From Macrosoma leucophasiata (taxonomy: Eukaryota; Arthropoda; Insecta; Lepidoptera; Hedylidae): a stretch of 64,000 bases of DNA. The position numbers and the translations under genes are program-made. Within the stretch, counting starts at the first letter, position 1. Every line of letters starts with the position of its first letter. The notes under the pieces are model-generated. The model did no database searches. It was not told the origin of the DNA and worked only from the letters and a program-made list of their open reading frames with translations. The DNA lies in the NCBI GenBank assembly GCA_036365455.1, contig JAWQUS010000002.1:5952001-6016000 (forward strand). Direction: 5' to 3'. Shown in pieces: positions 51,371-61,770 of this stretch.

Positions 51371-51649
51371 AAATTTTTCTTTCCATTTTTCTTTAAATAA
51401 AATATATTTCACAAGCATGTTTTAATGCGAAATAATATAAAACAATTAACTAAATCTACTAAGCTCGGCGAAGTCCGCAAACATAGTGGAGTAAGACCAT
51501 TATATAAGTATTTTGTGGGCACTACAAGTACATAAATCTTTGGAACTAAGGCTAAACGGAACAATACAGCTGAACAGCAACGATACTAATATACGAAATA
51601 AATGACTTCCGAACAGGGAATATATGAACCGCAATGTTTATTAGAATGA

Positions 51650-52018
51650 AGCACGCATGGCCCCGCGGCTGGTGTAGATCGTAGTTAATCTACTCGATTA
51701 AGCATTACGGGCGCGGTCGGGTGTGTGATAGGTGACCGCTAGTGGCAAATTAAAATGCGCGTTTCCGTGCTTCGGAGGGCACTTTAAGCCGTCGGTCCCG
51801 GTTGCTATCGCTAGATGGCAGTTGTTAAACCTTGTTTGAGGCCTTATGAGCGGCTTGAAAACATCCGACAGCGGGTTGGCCACTAACCTGTATCTCCACC
51901 AATCCGCATTGGAGCAGCGTGGTGGAGTAAGCTCCAGGCCTCCCCCAAAGAGGGGAGAGACTTGTGTCCAGCAGTGGGACGGATAATAGGTTGGCATTAT
52001 TATTATTATAATGTTTAT
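51650..52018 (+). mobile_element. 5S-rRNA-derived SINE, copy 4
   Basis: It runs from GCATGGCCCCGCGGCTGGTG, via TACGGGCGCGGTCGGGTGTG, GATAGGTGACCGC and TTAAGCCGTCGGTCCCGG, to GAGGGGAGAGACTTGTGTCC and an ATTATTATTATTATAAT tail. It is the most complete copy. Minus-strand frames over it are not genes. Confidence 0.85.
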
Positions 52019-52094
52019 TTATACCTATTTTTCTCATTTTTGTAGACACGTTCAGCAATAACATGAACAATAATTGTTATTTATATTGCACTAA

Positions 52095-52328
52095 CTATGC
52101 CCGCGACTTCGTCTGCGTACCTAATCTATCTGCCGCTAAATGATAGTGTTCAGCACTATCCTGTTCTGGTTAGGTGGTAATTAATATACGGCTCCGTAAT
52201 AACTATCACAGAGACAAAACAACTAAGGTCTCATGAGTGGCAATGCGTCTGCATTTTGACCATGCGGATGTGGGTCATCACTTAACATCAATGTGAACTG
52301 CATGCTTGTTCGCCACCTTCATAAAATA
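52095..52328 (+). mobile_element. subfamily-B SINE joined to a Helitron-like scrap
   Basis: 52097-52118 (GCCCGCGACTTCGTCTGCGT) is a Helitron-end motif. From 52119 the SINE runs from ACCTAATCTATCTGCCGC to GCCACCTTCATAAAATAAA. Confidence 0.7.
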
Positions 52329-52471
52329 AACAAAATAAATTTATTTAAGTTGGAATCGCATAAATATTTAATATGTCTCATTTCAATTTGATGTGGACCG
52401 AATTTATCAACGTCCGCGAAGATGTCTGTAGACGAGTATTTCTCAGAAGCGTTAGATACACATACTCGTAC

Positions 52472-52599
52472 TAACCCCTTTAATCATAAACGTATTTTAG
52501 CTTAAGTGTTGCTAATCTCTCCTTTGTCTTTTTCTTTCCTGCACATTTGACAATGCAACTGATAATGTTTGTGATGTAATGTTTATGAATAAGGGGGTA
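52472..52599. mobile_element. short TA-flanked MITE (CATAAACGTA family), copy 1
   Basis: Element 52474-52597 has ends ACCCCTTTAATCATAAACGT and, inverted, CCCCCTTATTCATAAACAT, between TA dinucleotides. It carries CCTGCACATTTGACAATGCA. Confidence 0.7.
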
Positions 52600-52953
52600 A
52601 GTAAATATATTAATAACAGCCTACCTCTTCGGGGAAAACAGGCGTGAAGTAAAGTTGTTTTAACCTTGCTCGAGAGTTACTAACGTGTTGGTTTAGTAAG
52701 TAGGAACAGTGTTACGCCTTGATGGGTTCAACCTTTGTTCGTCAAAAACAATTCTGTATTGGGATTTTGCATTCAGGGAAATTTCTGATAGCAGCTAGTA
52801 GCTAAATATACAGAATAAACTTCACAACTGATCCATTCATAAAAACACTGGGGAATCGTATGCTATGAACATATTTTTTTATACTCGTATAGGTACATAT
52901 TATTTAATGCTTCCGAGAAATAAAGACGGGTATTTACCTACGTTTTAAAGTGT

Positions 52954-53108
52954 TACCCTCTTATTCATAAACGTACATTAGATATGTTTTAGCTATAGAA
53001 TGCTTTGTCTTTGTCAGTTGCATTGTCAAATGTGCAGGAAAGAAAAAGACAAAAAAGAAATTAGCAATACTTTAGCTAATATATAATACGTTTATGAAGA
53101 AGGGAGTA
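52954..53108. mobile_element. short TA-flanked MITE (CATAAACGTA family), copy 2
   Basis: Element 52956-53106 has ends CCCTCTTATTCATAAACGTA and its inverse near TACGTTTATGAAGAAGGGAG. The interior TTGCATTGTCAAATGTGCAGG is the inverse of copy 1, so the core is flipped relative to that copy. Confidence 0.7.
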
Positions 53109-53400
53109 AATTTACACACATTCACTGACAGATTTATTATACTACTAATCTATGCATTCACTTGAACTGTTTTCTTCTTAATCACTAAACGCTGATATAA
53201 TGTTATTGCATCAAATTTAACAAAGAAATACCAGATTTATGTCACGGGAATAGACTTCGTTATTGCTTAATGACATCATAAATCACTAGGAGATTAAATA
53301 TTAAGTGTCTGGTGTCGCCAGATGTGACCTATTGCGAAGACACTCGCCTTCTCTATGAAGTTTCAGTTATTAGATATTAAGCTGTAGGTAAAGATCTTTA

Positions 53401-53810
53401 CAACGTGCAACAGGTTTAAATGTATAACCCGAAACTAGTTTTATCGGAAACGATAACTGAATTGGTATTTCAGGCATTTTTAATATAAGTAATAATAACG
53501 TTTTCGTAGGTTTTCGCGAGCTTCATACATTGTAGAAATTAAACTTCAGCCGGTCTGCCCGTGACCACGGTAGCTGGAAAGCGACCGAAACGTCGGGTGT
53601 ATGAAGAAGTTTGAGAGTGTTGTATACGCGAGAAAATCCGCAAGTTTAATTTCTACAATAAGTAATATTTTGTCCCAAAATTAATAACAATCAAAAAAAA
53701 TTTATGGTCACTCAATTGGTGAACAGTCAATACAAATGAGCCTACCCTTTATCCAAAATAAAACGCTAGTCTCAACCTCAACAAGTTTATTAGTACTCGT
53801 TGAGACGTGC
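53401..53810. repeat. dispersed repeat, filled-site paralogue of 10.5 kb
   Basis: It matches 10528-10760 on both sides of a 163-bp insertion. It also has a short duplication of CTCAAC near 53772. Confidence 0.7.
53485..53667. mobile_element. foldback element (CGAAACGTCGG core) with 10-bp target duplication
   Basis: Insert 53495-53657 is flanked by ATAAGTAATA. It starts GTTTTCGTAGGTTTTCGCGA, contains CTGCCCGTGACCACGG and GGTAGC...GCGACC followed by GAAACGTCGGG, and ends GCAAGTTTAATTTCTAC. It is a shorter relative of 28496-28735. Confidence 0.85.
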
Positions 53811-54242
53811 ATTTTATTATAAATAATAATTTAAGAAATAAAATAGTGAAAATGAATCTTATAACTAGCGAGTGTTAAACAGGGGTACGCAGTTTGCGAC
53901 AATGTCACACATCACATTGCGAAAATGTGCGTGTGTGAGTATGTTTGTGTTTTATGTGCGGCCGTAGGTAGAGGTAGGGTAAGTGTGCATAGGGTGTGGT
54001 GTGCATATCGTTCCTACAAATTGAGGACAACTTATTTCTAAAACGAAAAATATTAAACATATAAACCTGTAATTTCAGTTCATGTATTACGATTATAACT
54101 CGATTTCCTAATGTGGGTGTTTGAGAGTGTGCGTTATTCCCGTTACATGTTATATACATTTTTTGACCTATTAGTTTTAGAGTTAATAAACAACTTTTTA
54201 CAATTTGATTTGACAGACGGACAAGCTTACAGCCACGGGATT

Positions 54243-54421
54243 CTATTTTCTTTGTTTGCTTGAACGCGCTAATCTCAGGAACTACTGGTCCGATTTGGAA
54301 AATTCTTTCAGTGTTAGATAGCCCATTTATCGAGAAAGATATTATATCTATATAACATCACGCTAAGATTAGGAGAGGGTAGGTTACATTGCAACAGCGC
54401 GAAGCCGGGGCGGGTCGCTAG
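54243..54421 (+). mobile_element. Helitron-like element, 3-prime end intact
   Basis: It ends GAAGCCGGGGCGGGTCGCTAG followed by T. The body has CTACTGGTCCGATTTGG and TAGATAGCCCATTTATCGAG, homologous to 26491-26699. The 5-prime TC end is degraded. Confidence 0.65.
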
Positions 54422-54663
54422 TGTTAAATAAAATAATCTAGGGCATAACATAAAACTAGATTTTCAGTGGAATAAATAAAAGTGCGCAAGTAGACCACTT
54501 CATTTCCTTGTTGACACTAGCTTCGCCTTAACAACTTCAACTTGCGAAAGTTTCTCTTCGCGAAGTCGCTTTTATTACTCGCGTTTTACTGTGCGATTTG
54601 GATGTGATATGATTTAACAAACCCAAGTAGTTTTTAATAAACTTTTATATAACAAATAAGATT

Positions 54664-54949
54664 TACTGGTGGTAGAGCTCCAGTGACAGAGCTCGCGGGC
54701 GTAGGCACCACCGCATTACCTAATAAACTTGCCACTAAATGGTAGTGTTCAGCACTATCGTGATCCGGTCAGGTGGTAATGTACGGCCCTGTAATTTCCG
54801 GCACAGAGGCATAACACCTAAGGCCTCAGGAGTTGTAACGCATTTGCATTTTGACCTTGGTCTTTGTGTTAGTGTCTATAGGCTGCAGTCACCACTTAAC
54901 ATCAATGTGAACTGCATGGTTATTTACCACTTCCGTTACATAAAAAAAG
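54664..54949 (+). mobile_element. SINE-like retroposon, subfamily A, full length
   Basis: From ACTGGTGGTAGAGCTCCAGT to TTACATAAAAAAA. It sits exactly at the left edge of the duplicated segment 54949-55412. Confidence 0.9.
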
Positions 54950-56082
54950 ACCCCACAGATATTTTGTCGGAAAAAAATCTGAAGTTTTAACCTTTGGAAT
55001 CTTGTATTTATGTATCTTCCCTTCAAGACCCACAAAGGATAGACAGAGAGCGTGAAGCGCAAAATACCTGCCTCGGTCTTGATACTTCTCTTCTCATTCT
55101 CTTTTCATCACTTTGCTTGCAACATGAACGCTGATTCCGAAAACTGCCGAATATTGTATAGGCGCCTTAATACACAGAAAAAAAATCCGTTCCATATAAC
55201 ATAAACTGGAGGTATGGGCCTGTTCTTGAGCTAACGCAGTAACAGGTTCATAAAGCAAAGTAATCATCTACTCGAGGAGGATGAAAGGTGGGCGCTCATT
55301 AATATTTCATGTCAGTTCGGGAGACAAGCACTCAGCCGTGCTTCCAGCGTGTTAACACTCAATTCGCTTTCCCATGTCCCATCTCTCTCTATAAACACTT
55401 GTTAAACAAGGACGGATTAGGGACTTATGAAGCATGACAAGTGTTGCATTGTTTTATGATAGGTGGATGAATTGGTTTTATTGTCATGAAGCCACTAAAT
55501 ACACCACACGTCTGCATTTTCTCCCAATATTGCTCAGATATATTCAAACACTATGTGATAAAAAAGACCCTACAAATATTTTGTAGGAAAATTTTCAGAA
55601 GTTTTAATCTCTTAATCTTGTATGTATGTATTCTTATCTTCCCTTCAAGACCCTCACGGGGTACTCCGAGAGCGTGAAGCGCGAATATCTCTGTCTTTAT
55701 ACACCTCCCGTGTAATGAAAAGAGTGATGAATATAGATTCATCACTTGGCTTGCAAGTACTTGCAACATTCACGACGACTGCCAAAACTGCCGATTATTG
55801 TATAGGCGCCTTAATACGAAGAAAAAATATTTTCCGTTCCATATAACAAAAACTGCATGTATTGGAAGCTGTGTACTTGAGCTAAAGCAGTAACAGGTTC
55901 ATAAAGCAAAGTAATTTCACAGCCCACCAACGCCAACTACTCGAGGAGGATGAAAGGTGGGCGCTCACTAATATTTCATGTCAGTTCGGGAGACAAGCAC
56001 TCAGCCGTGCTTCCAGCGTGTTAACACTCAATTCGCTTTCCCATGTCCCATCTCTCTGTATAAACACTTGTTAAACAAGGAT
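54949..56082. repeat. tandem segmental duplication of about 0.5 kb
   Basis: 54949-55412 and 55564-56082 share CTTCCCTTCAAGACCC, GAGAGCGTGAAGCGC, GTATAGGCGCCTTAATAC, CTACTCGAGGAGGATGAAAG and CAGCCGTGCTTCCAGCGTGT. The right half is nearly identical while the left half has diverged. The left part resembles a degraded LINE 3-prime end. Confidence 0.85.
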
Positions 56083-56474
56083 TAGGGTGTTGTAAAACAA
56101 TATTGCGATAGTTTGCCATAGTTGAACGAACTGATTTTTATATTTATTTACAATTCTAATTTCTTAAAATTTTCGTGTTCAAATTGTCCACTATTTTTAC
56201 CTGTAATTTTTTTCGGATAAAACAATTATAAAATGCGGTTTATTTACATAATAATATTAAAACTTTTAGTTTTACCCGTCCATTTTTAGCACAAGAAACG
56301 AACCCATTGAGCCATTCTCAATAATTAATCTTCAATCGATCATGGAATATCCTACTAGTCTAGGAGGAATCGGCGCATGAGTACCGAAAACTATTCCACC
56401 TCAATTTTTTTATGCGATCCTCTTTAAATTGTCCTACTGATGATATAAATGCATGTTGCCATGGGGCAACCCCG
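56083..56474. other. no gene or recognised repeat seen
   Basis: AT-rich. A small GTTGCC/GGCAAC hairpin lies at 56454-56469. Confidence 0.4.
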
Positions 56475-56525
56475 TGCCATATTGTTTAAACTGAAATTGT
56501 TTAAACAATTGCAAGGAATTGTTGT

Positions 56526-56740
56526 GTTTTATAATTGTTAATTTCACGCGCTCACAAGTATGCGTCGCTTACCTTTAAGTATATTAATAATATACTAATA
56601 TACATTTTTTGGAATCATAATTATTTATAATAAATAATTATGATTCCAAAAATGTTCAAATACCGTTTTATATTACTATTAATATACTTCAAGGTAAGTG
56701 GCGCATACTTGTGAGCGCGTGAAATTAACAATTATAAAAC
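56526..56740. repeat. long near-perfect palindrome (about 100-bp arms)
   Basis: GTTTTATAATTGTTAATTTC and CACGCGCTCACAAGTATGCG at the left are matched in reverse at 56700-56740. The centre TTGGAATCATAATTATTTA against TAAATAATTATGATTCCAA is perfect. Small mismatches lie between. Confidence 0.85.
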
Positions 56741-58197
56741 GGGTATGAATAATAAAATTTTTACTTAATTTTTTTTTAAATATATTTTTCATGGGTCAAA
56801 TTACCCAAATTTGAGATTTTTCGAACCTATAAAAATTCATATCTCTAAAAATATTAACTTTATCGTGAAAAGTTATAGGACTTTTTTTATTCGTATTTTA
56901 ATAAGGAATATAAAAAAAAATTGTCCGGTTGAAAAATAACAATTGCAATTTGTAAGGGACAAATTGGCTTACACCAAAATGAAAGTACAAGTCTGCATCG
57001 AAGTATGAATGGACTGTATATTTTTCGAATTCTTCAATAATCTTTCTATGCTAACTTAATCACTAGCTTACTTCACTACGTACTAGCTAACTAGCGACCC
57101 AGGGGGTCTGGTACTAATCTACACTATCACTGACTGGCAATACCTTCACGGTCTGGAAGCACTTTTCTTGCTGAGAATCGAACGAGGACAAATTTGCACC
57201 GAAACGTGCCGCTTTTTATATGCTTCCAAACCGTCTCCCTCCATGTAGAAATTCCGTGACACGCCCCAAACACGGAAAGTCCCGAAGGTCTGGGTCAACA
57301 GAGATAGGACTCTAAAAGGCTGCCTATACGGTCTAAATTAAAACAACCGTCATACGTCTCTGCCGACCCATCTTTGCCTTGCTACAATGCATACACAATA
57401 TCTCTTTATTTAATAAAATTTCTTATACAACACTTATACAAACTTAATGCTAATACTATACATTACTAAAGTGTCTACTTGTTTAAAATACATAATTTTT
57501 TAGGGGCTCTGTCATGCTTTATCACCTCCTATGACACGTTTGAATATCGCTAGCCAAACCTAAGTCAAACTTAAAACCGAAAACGGCATCTGCCTATCCC
57601 CTTTACTTTACGAGTGAGAGAGAATTTTGTTATCAAGCTAGATTAGGTACATTCGTATTATCTTTACTTTGAGTCAACTTACACATTTTCTAATTATATT
57701 TCCCTGAGGGGGCAACAAAAATACATCCCGTACATAACTTTCAGCTCGGTATATTTCTTATTTACGAAAATACAGCGACTTTCACCTCTCTCTTCATACA
57801 AAACATCGTATTCAACATCAGCTGTGATTACATAATAAATCAAAACTACCTACGTACAAGTTGAGATTTCTGAGCGGAATATTCCATACAAAGTCACAAT
57901 TTCTTAATTTTCTTAACTTTCTACGCGCGGTACACCGTCGTCAATCCGTGTACATGCTCAGGCCAGCGTGTGTGTGGTAAATATGTAATAAAATACCTAA
58001 GTGAATTTTTCATGTAAATATTCATCTCATAGTAACGTACATTGAAGCGAGCTTTGTCAGCTGATAACTACTCATCTGCCTATGCCATGCGTGGGGGTGG
58101 TCGTGAATATGCATAATCCGTCATTATTACGCCGAGCTCCGCCACTGAATGAGCTCTAAAAAAGTGCGCCGCGTATTTACGCTTCCTCCGCGTCGCT

Positions 58198-58232
58198 TCC
58201 CCGCACTTCTCCCCCGCACTTCTCCCCCGCCC
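58198..58232. repeat. tandem CGCACTTCTCCCC
   Basis: Two adjacent copies in a C-rich tract. The 88-codon frame crossing it (58149-58415) is proline- and arginine-rich by composition and not supported as a gene. Confidence 0.6.
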
Positions 58233-58786
58233 CCGCAGGCGGATCAGGTGCTCTGTCGGCCACCTCTCCGTGGACGACCCTCTCGACCAAGCGAAAATAC
58301 CTACTCTCCCAAATCTAATCTTTCATATGGCAATCGCTTGATAACAACTTTCTTATCATTATGTTCAAATATCACACGTCTACTACGAGAACCTAACAAG
58401 GTACATCGATTTTAATTTGCCTCTGCATCCTTCCTGCAGAGACCTCTGGTGGCCATTACAAGCTTCACCGGTTCGTAAAACTATGTAACGAGATCACACC
58501 TTTCTGATACAGTAAATGACCTATTTCATTATCTATTGCCTTTTTATTTTAATAACTCATATTCTTATGCCTTTTAAACTACATTTCAGCTTACAAATAC
58601 TACCTAATTCAATAAAATGACCGCCTACAGCGCCACAGCTGCATGCGGCGGATAGTAGCTTCATTAACCTTACTTATTTTATTATGGAAACGAGACGCCT
58701 ATTGATTCTATCCTTTACACAATTGTTTAAACAATTTCAGTTTAAACAATATGGCAGACGGATTACAAAACACGGTTGAGGGCCCT

Positions 58787-58955
58787 GTACCATTGTACGG
58801 CCCAGTAATTTCCGGCACAGAGGCATAACACCTTAGGCCTCAGGAGTGGCAACGCTCTGCATTTTGACTTTGGTCTTTGTGTGGGTATCTATAGGCTGCA
58901 GTCATCACATAACATCAAAGTGAACTGCATGCTTGTTTGGCCATGATATAAAAAG
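58787..58955 (+). mobile_element. SINE-like retroposon, subfamily A, 5-prime truncated
   Basis: From CATTGTACGGCCCAGTAATT to GGCCATGATATAAAAAG. The head is missing. Confidence 0.8.
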
Positions 58956-59025
58956 GGCGTCTTTGGGCTAAGGCTTTGTCCAACAGTGGACATCTTTCGG
59001 CTGAAGTGATTGAGTGAGCGAGAAG
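58956..59025 (+). repeat. LINE 3-prime fragment (TDDLVKVAG family)
   Basis: AAGGCTTTGTCCAACAGTGG then ACATCTTTCGGCTGAAGTGA is the terminal block of this family. Confidence 0.55.
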
Positions 59026-59316
59026 AGTATGCTTGCCAATGCTTTTCCAATTTCACGACATAAAAAACTTAATACTTGTTCAAGCCACATAAACCTGAGG
59101 CAGTAAAAACTTATTGTATAAATAAAGTGGTTAAAACAGTTGACAGGCAATACCCATAAATACCAGTTTCTATGAAAGACCACAATGCTACGCATGTGCC
59201 GCACTGGTCTCACGGGACAAATCGCGAATGTTACATGATCGATACCTGGGTGTGTTAACATGGCTATCAGTGGAGCAAACTTGACAATATTTTTAGTCGT
59301 AACACGCGTCCGGATT

Positions 59317-59500
59317 TGGTACGGGCGGACAGCGGATTTGGTACGCTCCGAACCAAATCTGGACCAATGTGGATCTGTATGGCCTACAGTTATTTGGGTC
59401 TCGGTGTTTGTGTGTTGTGTGTCTACGACGGCATCCACGACAGTGTTGCTATACCTAGTGTGGGGCCTGTGAGTGTACACGTATTTATGTTTAAAATGAA
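59317..59500 (+). repeat. body of tRNA-derived SINE (as at 22.05 kb)
   Basis: TGTATGGCCTACAGTTATTT, GGTGTTTGTGTG, ACGGCATCCACGACAG and GTGGGGCCTGTGAGTGTA match 22135-22250. The region before it has a palindrome-like GCGGATTTGGTACGCTCCGA ... CCAAATCTGG in place of the tRNA head. Open frames on both strands here are fortuitous. Confidence 0.65.
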
Positions 59501-59916
59501 ATCAACTAATTTTAACAATGGCAATGGAGCTTGCAAAACTTACGGTAAAACGTTAAGATTACCCAAAACTCAAGTATAGCTTTTTTTATGGCAACCGCCT
59601 TGTATCTTATCAGCCATCACCGCGTTTGATTTTAGGTAATTAAGGAAATAATATATATAAGCATTGAAACGAAAACGAAAAACCAAAAGAAAAAAACGAA
59701 CTTAAATGCAACGTTATTTTCACAAAATCTAAAGTATAGCTTAGAAATGTACGAATCTACATGACGTTATCTTGACATGCAACATTTACAGCCAAGAAAT
59801 TTCGAGTTTCACGAAGATTACATCAAGATAGACTTCCGTATAATGAATTTGTCATTTGTCATGTATGATAAGTTGTACGTTTGTATTGTAGAAATGCAGC
59901 TTTTTGAAGTTAAAGA

Positions 59917-60135
59917 AAAAACGGAAAGATAAATTTGATTTCGGGTAGGAATCGAACCTGCGACATGAGGATAACCAGTCCTCTTGCTTCTTACTTCGGT
60001 AACTTAGTGGTAAAGCGGCTGGACTGGTTATCCTGAGGTCGCAGGTTCGATTACTGCCCGAAGTCAAATGTTTCTTTCCGTTTTTTCAATAATTAATTTT
60101 TTAAGTATCACTCGCATGTGTTATTGCGAAAAATA
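59917..60135. mobile_element. foldback tRNA-like element
   Basis: A minus-strand half module (59937-59984) is followed by a complete plus-strand module (59993-60064; stem ACTTCGG/CCGAAGT, T-arm GCAGG TTCGATT ACTGC with one mismatch). Flanks AAAGAAAAAACGGAAAGA and TTCTTTCCGTTTTTTC are inverse. The tail is GCATGTGTTATTGCGAAAAA. Its plan is that of the arrays but with a different tRNA-like body. Confidence 0.7.
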
Positions 60136-60194
60136 AATAGTACAAGTAAGTAATGACTTATTTACCCTTTTACAAACTTATAACAAAGAGTATT

Positions 60195-60484
60195 TACTGG
60201 TGGTAGAGCTCCAGTGACGGAGCTCGCGGGCGTAGGCACCACCGCATTACCTGATTTACTTGCCGCTAAATGGTAGTGTTCAGCACTATCGTGTTCCGGT
60301 CAGGTGGTAATGTACGGCCCTGTAATTTCCGGCACAGAGGCATAACACCTTAGGCCTCAGGAGTGGTAACGCATTTGCATTTTGACCTTGGTCTTTGTGT
60401 AAGTGTCTATAGGCTGCAGTCATCACTTAACATCAATGTGAACTGCATGCTTGATGGCCACTTCGATTACATAAAAAAAAAAAA
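60195..60484 (+). mobile_element. SINE-like retroposon, subfamily A, full length
   Basis: From ACTGGTGGTAGAGCTCCAGT to a 12-bp A tract, with every conserved block present. Confidence 0.9.
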
Positions 60485-60782
60485 GTATAGAGAAAACAAA
60501 AAGAGAAATTATTTTTTCTTTTATTTGATGTATAGAACGCCAAAAAATACCAACATTTACAACCACACATTAAAGTATAATCACAACACCATCCACTGAA
60601 ATAGGAATATGCCGAACATTTCTACGTTTGGTAGCCTCGTGATGTTTGTATTCCACTTGAGTACGGAAAACGTATTACAGTCACAGCCTCCATAATATCA
60701 GTGCAACAAACCGGGAGCTTATTCTCATGTCACTAGATATTGTATCGAACGTATCAAAAAATCCTTATCGTTTTTTATCAAG

Positions 60783-61770
60783 ATGGCAAACAAACATGCG
60801 GTTCACATGGATGTTAAGTGATGATATCTTCACAATAACCAGATGCCAAAATGCAGGTGTGTTGCCTTACCTTAGTTGTTATGTATCTCAGATAGTTATA
60901 ACAGGGGCGATACATTACCATCTGACCGGAACACGGTAGTGTTGAATACCACCGTTTGGCGACAGATAGATCAGGTTATGCATACGCCCTCGACACTGGA
61001 ACTCCAACAGTATGTATGTATCTTCACGCCAGGTCCCTAACGGGGTAGGCAGAGAGTGTAGAGCGCCAGACATCCCGGTTCTGACAAACCTCTCGTGCCT
61101 CGTCTACCTTCATCACTCTCTTCATACATGCACGCCGATTCCTAAGACTTTTGACCCCACCATTAGACAGAACTCGACCTATTTGGTCATGGTAGGTCAG
61201 CCTTGGTCTTTCTGGGCCTCTGCAACCATCCACATTCGCATTGTATATCTGTTTAGTCATTCGCTCATTCGACATTCTTTCTATATACCCGAACCATCGG
61301 AGCATGCCTTTTTTCATTTTTACATCGATACTATCATTCACACAAAGTCTCTTTCTTACATCTTCATTACGAACGCGATCGGTGAGTGATACACCGCAGA
61401 TCTTGCACAAAGATCTCATCTCGACCGCGTTCAACTTACTTTCATGCTCTTTCCTGCATACCCAGCTCTCGCTTCCATATAAAAGCGTTGGAGTAAGTAC
61501 AGCATTATGTACGGCTAGTCGAGCCCGCTGGCTGAGATGTTTAGATTCTAGCAGCTTACCCAACGCTCCATTCACGCAATTCCCAGCAAGCACTCTTCTT
61601 TCTATGTCAGTGGTGTACCTACCATCCTTGCTAAAAGCACATCCAAGATATACAATTTCATCAACCTGTTCTAACACTGCATCATCTACTACTACCCTTG
61701 CATTTGTTCTCTGTTCATCTCTTTCAAATACTAATACTTTAGTTTTATCCACATTCAAAACTCCAACAGT
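60783..61770 (-). mobile_element. subfamily-B SINE split by an RTE-like LINE
   Basis: The SINE occupies 60783-61010 (reverse) and its last bases continue at 61759-61770. The LINE 61011-61758 is inserted in its head. AACTCCAACAG at 61000-61010 and 61759-61769 is the 11-bp target duplication. Confidence 0.9.
61024..61758 (-). pseudogene. RTE-like LINE ORF2, C-terminal 244 codons
   Basis: The fullest copy of the family in the window. It reads NVDKTKVLVFERDE, EIVYLGCAFSKDGR, LTPTLLYGSESWVCRKEHES, KLNAVEMRSLCKICGVSLTD, RVRNEDVRKRL, KKGMLRWFGYIERMSNERMT, HDQIGRVLSNGGVKSLRNRR and RDVWRSTLSAYPVRDLA, then the stop and a TATG-repeat tail. These are the post-palm RT thumb and C-terminal domains of RTE-like APE LINEs. 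The palm with its catalytic Asp residues, and the endonuclease, were never copied: the insertion is 5-prime truncated at 61758 and flanked by its own target duplication. There is no in-frame stop, so it is comparatively young. No native start codon is present. Confidence 0.85.

Larger units (their letters stand above)
50702..51458. mobile_element. tRNA-like array 3 with 14-bp target duplication
   Basis: ATTAACTAAATCTA flanks the insert (50702-50715 and 51445-51458). Inside are a truncated minus-strand module (50748-50807) and two plus-strand modules (50990-51065 and 51295-51370, 305 bp apart). The orientation switches at CTTCCAA/TGTGTTAATGCG, near 50808. Confidence 0.9.
56475..58756. mobile_element. 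segment bounded by a perfect 37-bp inverted repeat
   Basis: 56475-56511 and 58720-58756 are exact reverse complements (TGCCATATTGTTTAAACTGA ... AACAATTG). The 2.2-kb interior begins with the long palindrome at 56526-56740 and contains no transposase. Its composition changes to CT-rich from about 57700 to 58330. A large non-autonomous DNA element is plausible, but I cannot see a clear target duplication. Confidence 0.5.

Noticed and set aside
58149..58415. Proline/arginine-rich small protein at 58.15 kb
   Set aside because: Composition follows a C-rich tandem repeat. There is no start context, domain or conserved partner.
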